Origin: Clostridia bacterium
Lineage (GTDB): Bacteria; Bacillota; Clostridia; Christensenellales; Aristaeellaceae
DNA: 64,000 nt
Reading direction: 5' to 3'
NCBI GenBank assembly: GCA_017512985.1
Contig: JAFWEJ010000008.1
Location: 1-64,000, forward strand
In this document: positions 6,720-14,800 of the stretch, one piece after another
Layout: each line of letters opens with the position of its first letter
How positions within the stretch are numbered: the stretch's first letter is position 1
Made by a program: the position numbers and the translations under genes
The notes under the pieces: generated by a model
The model's database searches: none
What the model saw: only the letters and a program-made list of their open reading frames with translations
Told to the model about the DNA's origin: nothing

Positions 6720-7571
6720 TCATCTCCGGTTCCCGGCCGTGTATTCAAGCAGCCTGCCGACATGGCGGGTCTCAAAGAACATGTCCTTATTCGCCATGAC
6801 GATGATTATGGTCACCGCTGTGATGACGACTGTCTCCACACACTTTGTCTCCGGCGTCATGGCGATCTTTTCCTGCATGAAGTTGACGAACAGATGGAAA
6901 ATCATGCAGGCCAGTATTGAACGGTCACTTGCGAGATAAACCCAGGTGATGACGAATCCCATGGGAATGCCGCTGACAAAAAAGTTGACCACATACAGCG
7001 GATTGACCATCAGGCCGGCCTGATAGGTTCCCTGGATGAAAATGAGAGGAAAATGCCAGAAAGACCAGAGTGCACCGAAGATCATGGATTCCCAGAACCA
7101 GTTCATGCTGTTGCCGATCGAATCCTCGCAATATCCTTTCCAGCCGACCTCCTCGATGATCGAAGCGACAGCAATGGTGAAAAACGCTCCCGCTATCCCG
7201 ACACCGGTAAATGAAAAGTCTTCCGTGAAAGAAAACTGATTCATGGACTGTCCAACGAGAAGCGATAACAGGATGGACACGACGATCACTGCCGCAAAGA
7301 CGATAACCGCCCACAGGACATTGAGCCATTTCACCTTATAGAATCCGACGATCTTATTCTTAAGATCCTGTTTCAGGGCATCCGACCCCGATACCATAAC
7401 GAAGACTGTGGATACCGCCGCAGGCGCAATCAGCCCGGCAAGCATAAGTACCGGACTGACCTTTTCAGAAGTAAATATGGCCGGTATCCAGAATATCCAT
7501 GTAAAAAGATATGCCAGCGCAAAGAAAAGGACCGGTCTGTACCTGTATGTGCCTGAAGCCTGATTATTCAT
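6720..7571 (-). CDS. CPBP-family intramembrane metalloprotease
   Basis: The 283-residue membrane protein has about eight helices and the three motifs of the CPBP / Abi (type II CAAX protease) family. They are EEVGWKGY (the EExxxR-type motif with Trp in the usual Arg region), FWHFP, and FHLFVN. These Glu and His residues would hold the catalytic metal. Family members process prenylated or peptide substrates or give bacteriocin self-immunity; which applies here is unknown. The start at 7571 (MNNQASGTY) follows GGAGG by 6 bases and overlaps the end of the TetR gene by 8 bases. The two therefore form one translationally coupled unit, and the TetR regulator probably controls this protease. Confidence 0.85.
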   Translation of the reverse strand: MNNQASGTYRYRPVLFFALAYLFTWIFWIPAIFTSEKVSPVLMLAGLIAPAAVSTVFVMVSGSDALKQDLKNKIVGFYKVKWLNVLWAVIVFAAVIVVSILLSLLVGQSMNQFSFTEDFSFTGVGIAGAFFTIAVASIIEEVGWKGYCEDSIGNSMNWFWESMIFGALWSFWHFPLIFIQGTYQAGLMVNPLYVVNFFVSGIPMGFVITWVYLASDRSILACMIFHLFVNFMQEKIAMTPETKCVETVVITAVTIIIVMANKDMFFETRHVGRLLEYTAGNRR

Positions 7572-8184
7572 GCGATACCTCCATATCATGCTTGTCTATC
7601 AGATCATATACAAAACTCATTGTTCCCGTTTCCGCGCCGAGCAGTTTCTCGGTCAAATCGATGAAAACGGATATATCACGCGCGCTGAACGCATGTTCGT
7701 TAAACAGATCGTTGCTGACGATAAGAAGCATCCTTACACGCTCGGGGATGTTGTCGCAGGAAAAGATTCCTTCATCCGCTCCCGCTTTCACGGTTTCCGA
7801 CAAAAGGGGAACCAGAGCCTCAATCAGTTTCTTCCTGATTTTGTCGTGCATCAGCACGTTTTCCGGCCGCATCAGCGCGTCGCTGATCGGCTGCTCAGCC
7901 TCGGCCGGCCTGACAGATGTAATGATCCCGACGATCTTCTGCGGCACCGGAATGCCGGATTCCAGGATCCGCCTTGCCGCTTCCGTCTCGCTTTCGATCA
8001 TCATCCCTATGACATTTTCAAGCATCTGTTCCTTGCTGGAAAAATAATAATAATACGTGCCCTTGGCGATCTGTGCCGCCTCTATGATTTCATCCACACT
8101 CGTATCCTCATATCCGCGTGAAAGGAACATATCATAGGCGATCTTCAAAAGCTCCTGCTTCCTTTTTTCTCCCTTTTTCATCAT
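7564..8184 (-). CDS. TetR-family transcriptional regulator
   Basis: The 206-residue product has the TetR N-terminal DNA-binding domain: ELLKIAYDMFLSRGYEDTSV, then IAKGTYYYYFSSKEQML at about residues 10-58. A divergent all-helical ligand domain follows. The start at 8184 (MMKKGEKRKQE) follows GGAGG by 5 bases; an upstream in-frame start would lie inside the promoter. Two palindromes flank its promoter, so it very probably represses its own operon with the CPBP protease. The inducer is unknown. Confidence 0.9.
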   Translation of the reverse strand: MMKKGEKRKQELLKIAYDMFLSRGYEDTSVDEIIEAAQIAKGTYYYYFSSKEQMLENVIGMMIESETEAARRILESGIPVPQKIVGIITSVRPAEAEQPISDALMRPENVLMHDKIRKKLIEALVPLLSETVKAGADEGIFSCDNIPERVRMLLIVSNDLFNEHAFSARDISVFIDLTEKLLGAETGTMSFVYDLIDKHDMEVSHE

Positions 8185-8198
8185 ACTCACCTCCATAA

Positions 8199-8271
8199 TC
8201 GACCGTTGGTCGGTTTTATGATACAACAACAGTTTTCTGGCGTCAACCATTTTTATCGACTTTGGGTCGAT
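8199..8271 (-). promoter_or_regulatory. Promoter of the tetR-CPBP operon with two operator palindromes
   Basis: On the minus strand TTGACG (8241-8246), 17 bases and TATCAT (8218-8223) form a strong sigma-A promoter. One palindrome (CGACC, 3 bases, GGTCG, within 8199-8213) sits just after the -10. A second (ATCGAC, 5 bases, GTCGAT, 8255-8271) sits upstream of the -35. Both share GAC/GTC half sites as in many TetR operators. Confidence 0.75.
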
Positions 8272-8455
8272 TTTGTATCAGAAAATATACACTGTGATTA
8301 TTCGCACGCCGGAGAGCCGCCTGACAGGGGAGAAAACGCCGGACAACTGGTAAATATTACCTGTTGAAGTTTCAAACAATTTGAAATACACTATATTTAG
8401 TAATGAACGCGAACAGTTTATCCAATATATAGGCTGAGAAATGAGGGCTTCTAAG

Positions 8456-10048
8456 ATGAAAAAGAACCTGTGCCTGGCGCTGTGCCTGATCCTGCTGACG
8501 GGACTGCTTCCGATTCCGGCCATGGCTCTTGATATACCGGACCCGACAATAATTTATGACGCGGACCATGACTGGGAAGGGACGCTCGTGATCAGTGAAA
8601 GCATGACGGTCGGGATCAGGGGAGTTGTCCACAGCGGCCAGAACGGCTCTGCCATCAAAATCTGCAACGGAGCGACTGTCAACCTGGTATTTGAGGGGGA
8701 TACGATACTGGAAGGAAACGCCGGCAAGATATCCGCCGGGATCGAAGTGGAAGAGGGCAGCACCGTGAATATTTACGGAAAGGACGGATCCACCCTGACT
8801 GTGACCGGCGGGAAATACAGCGCCGGTATCGGCGGTATCGGATACGGCCAAACAAGCGCAGCCAATCCAAAGGCCGGGAACGTCCATATCTGGTGCGGAA
8901 CCATTACGGCAATCGGCGGGGACAAAGGCGCGGGGATCGGCTCGGGATACCATTCTTCCGCGGGCGTCATCCATATTCACGGAGGAAACATCACAGCCCT
9001 TGGAACCGGCAGCGGAGCCGGTATCGGCTCGGGATACGGTACTTCAGGCGGAGCTGCCTATGCCGTAGGGTTCTATAACGGCGGGCAGATTACGATCTCC
9101 GGCGGGACGGTGCGGGCTGCGGGCTGCCATATAAACTTTGACAACGTCGACCAATACAACCTGGAGTCCCTGTATGGAGAAGGCTATTCAGATACCTTCA
9201 GCGCAGGTATCGGCGGCGGATACGGGGCTTCCTCCGGAACGATCGTCATTGAGGGAGACGCGGATGTGACAGCTGTAGGCATCAGCGGAGGTTCGGGTAT
9301 CGGTACAGGCCGGGGCACGTCCAAAACAAATAATTATGACGCAAGCACCACCCCGGTGAATATTACGATCCGGGACAACGCCAAAGTGGTCGCGCTGGCG
9401 ACGGAAGACAGGCGTTCAAATATAATCGGTAACGGCGTCGGCGCCGCGATCGGCACAGGGTACGGCGTGAGCCTGGAGGACGGGAGCGCCCCGACGGGAA
9501 GCGTGCGGATTCTTGGAAACGCCAATGTTTACGCAAGCACGTATAAAGAAGCCAACGCTATCGGCACGGGTTTTTATGTGACAACGCGAGAAAAACAGGA
9601 GGACGGCACGATCCTGCCGCTTCCCATGAGAGGCCCGGCCAACGGGCTGGACGTGCTGGAGATCGGTCCGGAATGTACGATCGTCGCGGTCTGTGAAGGA
9701 ACAAGGACTGCCATCGATGAGACGAAGCTGCCGCTGGCAGGTGTGGCAGTCGTGGACAACAATCAGATCCGGGAGTCGGAAAACGCGCCGGACGACCTGA
9801 AGGCCGGGAGCGTGCTGTTCAGCGCGGGTACAGTCTCCAGCGGAGAAACAGGCGGCGAAAAGATCCCTGTTACGGCAGCTGAACCGCGGCAGTTCGCGGT
9901 ACAGCTGCCGGGGAATACCGGAGCATTGTTCTTTGCGGACGACACGCGTATCCTGCTGAGCAGCCAGGGGGGATCCTTCCCGGCAGTTCCCGGCAGGAAA
10001 AACACAGGAGATCATCGACGTAATCCCTATAGATTATTATGCGGTTAA
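8456..10048 (+). CDS. Repeat-rich surface protein, N-terminal part (frameshifted)
   Basis: A 530-residue product with a signal peptide (CLALCLILLTGLLPIPAMA). A long body repeats the pattern GAGIGSGYG or AGIGGGYG followed by a strand such as ITISGGTV. About eight such units between residues 110 and 420 suggest a right-handed beta-helix or carbohydrate-binding surface domain. The start at 8456 follows GAGGG by 8 bases. The last residues after SSQGG are out of register: the sequence that continues the protein lies in another frame and encodes the sorting signal at 10056-10430. Dropping one G from the G6 run at 9967-9972 joins the frames into a protein of about 657 residues. Confidence 0.75.
   Translation: MKKNLCLALCLILLTGLLPIPAMALDIPDPTIIYDADHDWEGTLVISESMTVGIRGVVHSGQNGSAIKICNGATVNLVFEGDTILEGNAGKISAGIEVEEGSTVNIYGKDGSTLTVTGGKYSAGIGGIGYGQTSAANPKAGNVHIWCGTITAIGGDKGAGIGSGYHSSAGVIHIHGGNITALGTGSGAGIGSGYGTSGGAAYAVGFYNGGQITISGGTVRAAGCHINFDNVDQYNLESLYGEGYSDTFSAGIGGGYGASSGTIVIEGDADVTAVGISGGSGIGTGRGTSKTNNYDASTTPVNITIRDNAKVVALATEDRRSNIIGNGVGAAIGTGYGVSLEDGSAPTGSVRILGNANVYASTYKEANAIGTGFYVTTREKQEDGTILPLPMRGPANGLDVLEIGPECTIVAVCEGTRTAIDETKLPLAGVAVVDNNQIRESENAPDDLKAGSVLFSAGTVSSGETGGEKIPVTAAEPRQFAVQLPGNTGALFFADDTRILLSSQGGSFPAVPGRKNTGDHRRNPYRLLCG
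9967..9972 (+). other. G6 tract where the surface-protein frame breaks
   Basis: With five G instead of six, translation runs on as QGDPSRQFPAG, then TQEIIDVIPIDYYAVKEIV, into the downstream frame without a stop. This identifies the run as the most likely site of the shift. Confidence 0.6.
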
Positions 10049-10055
10049 GGAAATT

Positions 10056-10430
10056 GTGGAATACACCCAGGGAAGCGGAGTAAATACGGTTATCACTGTC
10101 AAGCGGACCGTGAACGACAGCATGGCCTGGCCAAATTATACCTATTCGACAATCGACGGCGGCAGGATACCGGATGAGGGCCATAAAGCCGATAAGGGCA
10201 GCCTTGTCCTGACGCTGATGGGCAAATACCTGGACACGCTTTCCCCGGGAAGCCATACAGTACAGGTCAGCTTTACAGACGGATCGGCTGACGTTACGCT
10301 GAACATTAAACCGAAGCCGGTGCCGAAAACCGGGGATAAGGCAAATCCGTTGCTGTGGCTGGCAATGATTTTGCTGGGTTTGGCGGGGATTTGCGCAAAC
10401 GCCGCAAAACGACAAAAGAAACAAAGATAA
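10056..10430 (+). CDS. C-terminal part of the surface protein with a sortase signal
   Basis: The frame is the natural continuation of the gene at 8456. Its open reading extends upstream of 10056 to the G6 tract, so the GTG at 10056 is probably not a real start. The 124 residues contain a small beta-domain (GSHTVQVSFTDGSADVTL) and then PKTGD, a hydrophobic helix and RQKKQR. This is a variant LPXTG cell-wall sorting signal with Pro-Lys-Thr-Gly. The protein would be anchored to peptidoglycan by sortase if the two halves are expressed as one chain. A terminator follows 30 bases after the stop. Confidence 0.7.
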   Translation: MEYTQGSGVNTVITVKRTVNDSMAWPNYTYSTIDGGRIPDEGHKADKGSLVLTLMGKYLDTLSPGSHTVQVSFTDGSADVTLNIKPKPVPKTGDKANPLLWLAMILLGLAGICANAAKRQKKQR

Positions 10431-10460
10431 AAAACACCGGGAACAGAAATGCAATTCCAA

Positions 10461-10490
10461 AACTCCTTCCCCTGCGGGAAGGAGTTTATA
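10461..10490. terminator. Strong hairpin between convergent genes
   Basis: AACTCCTTCCC (10461-10471) pairs perfectly with GGGAAGGAGTT (10476-10486) over a 4-base loop. T-rich sequence lies on the plus side and TTTTGG on the minus side, so it can serve both the surface-protein gene and the acyltransferase gene. Confidence 0.75.
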
Positions 10491-10512
10491 TGCCTGCGGG
10501 TTTATTCTGCAG

Positions 10513-11664
10513 TCACGCTGTATTTCGCAGGAAGCGTTTTCCGAACGACGCGCGGAGCCGGTCCCAGGCCCATTTCAGGGCCAGGGGCCCCAGAATGCCG
10601 AACGCCAGGTATACCAGTTTGAAGTTGCTGCTCAGGCCCCAGTAATACCATTCCGATTCCTGAAAGGCTTCAACATCAAAATACATCAGCGGGACGATGT
10701 GGTTGTTCACCGCCAGCAGGATACAATTCAGGATATTAAAGAACAGGATATGGAAGCCCATGATCCAGAAGGTGTTGCAGGACATATAATTGACGAACCT
10801 GCTTTCGTAAACCGGTTTTCCAACCAGATCAACAAGCGTCAGCCAGAACAGTATCCCAACAAGGGAAGACACCAGCGGCGTAACGATATAAGGGCTTGTG
10901 AAACCGGAAAGATCATTGATGCTGTCAAATGCAACGTCATAAGAATTCGGCAGATACATCATACGGGCCATATTTACGGCGAGCAGAACGAACAGAAGCG
11001 CAATCTTCCACCCGCCGGACAGGCCTGAATGCTTTTTCTCAAGATGATCCCTGTATATGACGCCCATTTCGATAAAAGGAAGGAAGAACAAAACTTTCAG
11101 CGGCACAAGGAACCACGTAATGGAATCCGGTTCCGTCGTTTTTGCAAAATACACGACAAGGAGGTGCAGGGCGCAGAAGAGCGCAAGCATCACCCAGCTG
11201 TTCCAGATTTTACAAAGGAGCTTTTTCAGGACCGCATAGACGACAAGGGCCGCAAACAGGGATATGACAAACCACATAGGCTCGACAATCGATGCAAACG
11301 ATCCGACCGTTACGATCCTTTCCAGCGCATACTCCAGGTACCATGAAGGGACAGATGGAACCTCACCGGCCTTTATCCAGTTGATCAGCTGCTGGAGCAG
11401 GAAGACGCACAGGGATATGCCCACATAAGGCACCAGAAGCGTTTTAATCTTCTTCCAGAGATACTTCGGCAAACTGGTGGAAGAATCCACCTTGTTAAAA
11501 TATCCGGAAATAAAGACAAACATGGGCATAAAAAAAGAATTATAAGGGATGAAATCTCCAAAGAGATTAAATGTGATCCATGTATGATGATCAACGACCA
11601 TAAAGATCCCAAGCGCAGACAGCAACATGAATTTCTTGTTTGATTTGCTTCGCCGTTCCGCCAT
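10513..11664 (-). CDS. Acyltransferase 3-family membrane protein
   Basis: A 383-residue integral membrane protein with about ten helices, of the acyltransferase 3 family (OafA/NodX type). The family His-Asp-type active region is visible near the N-terminus as VVDHHTW, followed by FFMPMFVFISGYF, a hallmark of the family. Such enzymes transfer acetyl or other acyl groups to cell-envelope polysaccharides or glycolipids. The start at 11664 has GGGGGAG about 10 bases upstream. It has its own promoter and no cotranscribed partner, so the acceptor cannot be deduced. Confidence 0.85.
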   Translation of the reverse strand: MAERRSKSNKKFMLLSALGIFMVVDHHTWITFNLFGDFIPYNSFFMPMFVFISGYFNKVDSSTSLPKYLWKKIKTLLVPYVGISLCVFLLQQLINWIKAGEVPSVPSWYLEYALERIVTVGSFASIVEPMWFVISLFAALVVYAVLKKLLCKIWNSWVMLALFCALHLLVVYFAKTTEPDSITWFLVPLKVLFFLPFIEMGVIYRDHLEKKHSGLSGGWKIALLFVLLAVNMARMMYLPNSYDVAFDSINDLSGFTSPYIVTPLVSSLVGILFWLTLVDLVGKPVYESRFVNYMSCNTFWIMGFHILFFNILNCILLAVNNHIVPLMYFDVEAFQESEWYYWGLSSNFKLVYLAFGILGPLALKWAWDRLRASFGKRFLRNTA

Positions 11665-11706
11665 GATTCAACAACTCCCCCGAAAAGTCATGATTCAATA
11701 GACTGC

Positions 11707-11736
11707 ATCATATCAAAAGCATACGGATTCAGTCAA
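11707..11736 (-). promoter_or_regulatory. Promoter of the acyltransferase gene
   Basis: TTGACT (11731-11736), 18 bases, TATGAT (11707-11712) on the minus strand, with a TGA extension before the -10. The leader is about 40 nt. Confidence 0.7.
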
Positions 11737-11758
11737 AGATTATCAGCAATTTCGAACA

Positions 11759-11787
11759 GCAAAAAAACCGCTGCCGGGGCGGCGGTT
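11759..11787 (-). terminator. Terminator after the lipoprotein gene
   Basis: On the minus strand AACCGCCGCC pairs with GGCAGCGGTT (one mismatch) and is followed by a run of seven T. It lies 20 bases beyond the stop at 11807. Confidence 0.8.
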
Positions 11788-11806
11788 CAGCATGGCAGGG
11801 AGGAAG

Positions 11807-12238
11807 TTATCTTGAAAACGTGTACATCCCGGTGGCGGAGTCAACGATCCAGCCTTTATACATCTCCACGGTGAGAAGATGTTCGCCTTCCGGGGATTCG
11901 AAGGAGTAGAACCAGGTGCCTCCGGTTACGGAGAGGTCATTTGCTTTGCCGATGATCACGCCGCTGATCGCAATGCTGCGGATATTTTCGATCTCTTCGG
12001 GCGTCATCTCGATTTCGCTTGGGCCTGTCTCACAGTCGCTTTTATAGCCTTTGACAACGGCTGTTTCCAGGCCTTCGCGCCTGCCGTGGCAGAATTTCCA
12101 GACGGGAACAGCTTCCGCGGCGGCATCCGACGCGGCCTGCCCGCCGGGATTACCGGACGGGACGTTCTCAACGCGGGTGCAGGCGGCCAGGCACAGGAGG
12201 AGCAGAACCAGAACTGCGCTCAGGAGATTGCGTTTCAT
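11807..12238 (-). CDS. Lipoprotein of unknown function
   Basis: The 143-residue product has a lipoprotein signal peptide (SAVLVLLLLCLAAC, lipid-modified Cys at about residue 20) and a short low-complexity linker. A small domain of about 95 residues follows with the segments EIEMTPEEIENIRSIAISG and GGTWFYSFESPEGEHLLTVE. I do not recognise the family. I place the start at 12238, where a GGAAGGG site stands 8 bases upstream; an upstream in-frame start would precede the signal peptide by 12 residues. It has its own promoter and terminator, so it is a single-gene unit. Confidence 0.7.
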   Translation of the reverse strand: MKRNLLSAVLVLLLLCLAACTRVENVPSGNPGGQAASDAAAEAVPVWKFCHGRREGLETAVVKGYKSDCETGPSEIEMTPEEIENIRSIAISGVIIGKANDLSVTGGTWFYSFESPEGEHLLTVEMYKGWIVDSATGMYTFSR

Positions 12239-12332
12239 GACAGTATCCCTTCCTTTCAATCTGTAAGACGGCAAAAACCGGAGAAAGTTCCCGGAACGAA
12301 TATGATCTTTTTTTCGTATTCTTTACGGACCC

Positions 12333-12361
12333 ATGATAAAGGTTTTCCTGCCGCTTTGCAA
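12333..12361 (-). promoter_or_regulatory. Promoter of the lipoprotein gene
   Basis: TTGCAA (12356-12361), 17 bases, TATCAT (12333-12338) on the minus strand. The perfect palindrome at 12381-12402 lies 20 bases upstream of the -35. Confidence 0.65.
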
Positions 12362-12380
12362 GATTTTCGGCAAGGCGGGC

Positions 12381-12402
12381 CATCTTACGAAAACGTAAGA
12401 TG
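12381..12402. promoter_or_regulatory. 22-bp perfect palindrome in a divergent intergenic region
   Basis: CATCTTACG and CGTAAGATG are perfect inverted arms of 9 bp around AAAA. No T-run follows on either strand. It sits between the divergent promoters of the lipoprotein gene and the YczE-like gene, so an operator is more likely than a terminator. Confidence 0.5.
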
Positions 12403-12520
12403 AAAGTCACCGGAAATTAAGGTTGACCTGCCAGAATGGATCCGGAAACAGACCGGAGGATCACGTACGGGCCGCAGGATGAACTTTCCCGGTATTTTTG
12501 TGCGGGAGCGGAAAGGATTG

Positions 12521-12529
12521 TGGTATAAT
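12521..12529 (+). promoter_or_regulatory. Extended -10 promoter of the yczE-like gene
   Basis: TGG TATAAT (12521-12529) is a perfect extended -10. No good -35 is seen at the usual distance. The leader to the ATG at 12566 is about 30 nt. Confidence 0.6.
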
Positions 12530-12565
12530 GCTCCCTGCATACGATTTCGGGAGGAGGCGGCAGGA

Positions 12566-13240
12566 ATGCGCGCAAAGGTTGTCCGGCAATGGCTGCGGAT
12601 CATCTTCGGACTGCTGGTGTTTGCCTTCGGCGTACATCTGACGATCTTCGCGAATATCGGACTGGCCCCGTGGGACTGCCTGGGGATGGGCATCGCGAAG
12701 CACACGCCGCTGAATTACGGCTTTTCCATGACCCTGATAGCGCTGGTGATCCTGGGGATCGACCTGCTTCTGAAGGAACGGATCGGATTCGGAACGATCA
12801 TTGACGCGGTGCTGACGGGCAATTTCGTGCAGATGTACAACGACCTGAACCCGCTGGGAGAGAACCGGAGCATATGGCTCGGGATCCTGATCATGCTGTG
12901 CGGCTTTGTGTTCATGGCCCTGGGCATGTGGATCTACATGAAGGGCGAACAGTGCTGCGGGCCGCGGGATTCCCTGCTGGTCGGCCTGGGGAAAAGGCTT
13001 CCGAAAGTGCCGATCGGTATTGTTGAGATCATGCTCTGGGCAGCGGTGCTGCTGGCCGGGTGGCTGCTTGGCGGACCGGTCGGGATCGGAACGCTGATCA
13101 GCACATTCGGCGCGGGTCTGGTGATGCAGGTGGTCTATAACATGCTGAAGTTCGAACCCCGGAAGGTGGTCCACAGGGACGTGCTGCAGACGCTCCGGAC
13201 GCTGTTTCCGCATAATGCAGAAGGAGAAATCGAAACATGA
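12566..13240 (+). CDS. YczE/YitT-type membrane protein
   Basis: The 224-residue protein has five or six hydrophobic helices and the start RQWLRIIFGLLVFAFGVHLT followed by GLAPWDCLGMGI. Both are typical of the YczE/YyaS membrane protein family of Firmicutes. The family role is unclear; YczE of Bacillus affects surfactin-related functions. The start at 12566 follows GAGGAGG by 8 bases; a longer frame from 12479 has no site and would contain the promoter. Its last four bases overlap the start of the secreted-protein gene (ATGA), so the two are translationally coupled. Confidence 0.8.
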   Translation: MRAKVVRQWLRIIFGLLVFAFGVHLTIFANIGLAPWDCLGMGIAKHTPLNYGFSMTLIALVILGIDLLLKERIGFGTIIDAVLTGNFVQMYNDLNPLGENRSIWLGILIMLCGFVFMALGMWIYMKGEQCCGPRDSLLVGLGKRLPKVPIGIVEIMLWAAVLLAGWLLGGPVGIGTLISTFGAGLVMQVVYNMLKFEPRKVVHRDVLQTLRTLFPHNAEGEIET

Positions 13241-14646
13241 AAAAACTGGTATGTGTGATCCTGGCGGCGGTGCTGGCGATGATCGCCTGCGCGGCGGCAT
13301 TTGCGAATGATACGGCAGTCGACCTGTATGACAAAACGGCGATCCTGCTGTTTGAACACAACAACCTGACCCTGAACGTGAACGCGAAGCTGTCACTGGA
13401 CGGACAATGGTTCAAGACGGTTGAAGGAACCTGGAAACAGGACGGGGCGAATTCCTTCCGGAAGCTGCACCTGCGTTCCCCCAAGGCAGACGGAACGGAA
13501 CGGGAGAACGGATACACGATCGTGACAGAGGGATATTACCTCTATCTGATGGAAGACTTTACGCCGGGTTTCTACCGCCCGGGTATCACCGGCGACAGGG
13601 CTTCCGTCCTCCGCAACACGGCCGAGTCGAAACAGCTGGTCAGCCTGGGCCGCGCGCTGGTCTCGCAGGCGGACCTGATCCTGGGCAAGGACGCAATCAC
13701 GAAAGCGGACAACGGAGACATCGTCATCAAGATCGGCGACGACGCGCCCGCACTTCTGAACGCCGCCCTGAACCAGGCATACCAGTTTGCCGTGAGACGG
13801 TTCTTTAACGTGGATTATGACAGGATCCTGGCGGAAGGAAGCTACGCGACCATCCGGGATTACGGTACCGTGTCGCAGGGCATCCTTTACTGCGCAAGGG
13901 GATTCTCCCTGAGGAACGCGGAGATCACGGTAAAGATGGGAGAGCACTATCCCGCGCACGCGGAAGGCAGCATCGGCCTGTATATGGAAACGGCCGGGGA
14001 AGGCGTGCGCCGGCTGGACATCTCCTTTGAAGCGGACGCGACCGACATCGGCGACACGATGCTGAAAAAGTTTGATCCGGCTGATTACGGCGTGGAACTT
14101 GCGCCTGACGCGGTGGATTACGGCCGGGAAGAGCCGTATCAGCCCGTGCTTGACGCGGCGCTGAAAGACCAGATGGAACTGGACGCCATGGATATCTGGC
14201 GGCCCGCCGGGTTCAACACGAACGCCACTGCCCCTGTGTCCTGCGAATGGGACGAATATAATTACATCGTGACAATCAGGGACGGCGACGGGATTGACAA
14301 GAAGACCTTCTTTGATGAAACCGGCAGGTTCTACCACATGGAAGCAAGCCCGAACGACTGGTGGGACGGTATCCTTTCCATCGAAGAATACAACACCGAA
14401 CCGCAGCTGGACAGCGAAACCGACAGGAAAGCCAAGGCTTTCTTCATGGAATACCTTGAAAACATACACTATGAGCAGCGGGACCAGGTGAAGGACCTTC
14501 GGGTGCAGTGGACGTTTGAAAAGAACGGAAACCTTTATGTGTGCTATGAGGACAAAGCGGATCCGAACGGGGAAGGCGTCTATTTTGTGATCCGGATCAG
14601 TCCGGAAATGCGGATTGAGTCATACAGCTGCATTTCAAACGGATGA
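13237..14646 (+). CDS. Secreted protein of unknown function
   Basis: A 469-residue protein with a signal peptide (MKKLVCVILAAVLAMIACAAAFA, cleavage near NDTAV). The mature part, about 445 residues, is acidic and alternates beta-strands with charged loops. No catalytic motif, repeat or membrane anchor is visible. Its last 150 residues (DEYNYIVTIRDGDG, KKTFFDETGRFYHMEASP, GEGVYFVIRISPE) resemble PepSY-like or NTF2-like beta-rich domains, but only vaguely. It is coupled to the YczE-like gene by a 4-base overlap and followed by a terminator. The pair is therefore a two-gene operon of a membrane protein and an exported partner. Confidence 0.65.
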   Translation: MKKLVCVILAAVLAMIACAAAFANDTAVDLYDKTAILLFEHNNLTLNVNAKLSLDGQWFKTVEGTWKQDGANSFRKLHLRSPKADGTERENGYTIVTEGYYLYLMEDFTPGFYRPGITGDRASVLRNTAESKQLVSLGRALVSQADLILGKDAITKADNGDIVIKIGDDAPALLNAALNQAYQFAVRRFFNVDYDRILAEGSYATIRDYGTVSQGILYCARGFSLRNAEITVKMGEHYPAHAEGSIGLYMETAGEGVRRLDISFEADATDIGDTMLKKFDPADYGVELAPDAVDYGREEPYQPVLDAALKDQMELDAMDIWRPAGFNTNATAPVSCEWDEYNYIVTIRDGDGIDKKTFFDETGRFYHMEASPNDWWDGILSIEEYNTEPQLDSETDRKAKAFFMEYLENIHYEQRDQVKDLRVQWTFEKNGNLYVCYEDKADPNGEGVYFVIRISPEMRIESYSCISNG

Positions 14647-14670
14647 CGGAAAACTGAAACCCATTGATAC

Positions 14671-14697
14671 AACAGGCCGGGAGGCCTGTTGTTTTAT
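14671..14697 (+). terminator. Terminator after the yczE-secreted protein operon
   Basis: AACAGGCC pairs perfectly with GGCCTGTT around GGGA and is followed by GTTTTATT. It starts 25 bases after the stop at 14646. Confidence 0.85.
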
Positions 14698-14709
14698 TAT
14701 CCGAAATAA

Positions 14710-14787
14710 TTTTGGTAAAAATGACAAAAAATGTATTGACAACCCGATAAGAAGACTGTAAGATCATTATGGTCAAAATGACCATAA
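14710..14787 (+). promoter_or_regulatory. NAD operon promoter with two NrtR-type operators
   Basis: TTGACA (14736-14741), 17 bases and TAAGAT (14759-14764) make a strong promoter. Directly after the -10 lies a perfect palindrome, TTATGGTCA and TGACCATAA around AAA (14767-14787). A similar site, TTTTGGTAA to TGACAAAAA (14710-14730), lies just upstream of the -35 and matches it at 17 of 21 positions. The two are centred 57 bp apart and flank the promoter. Confidence 0.85.
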
Positions 14788-14800
14788 AGGAGAGAGCAAG

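Noticed and set aside
6320-6775. A 151-codon minus-strand frame over the MATE remnant
   Set aside because: It runs through scar copy D and its promoter and is out of frame with the MATE N-terminus.
12461-13396. A 311-codon open frame on the minus strand
   Set aside because: It is antisense to the YczE-like gene, whose start, membrane helices and coupling to the next gene are clear.
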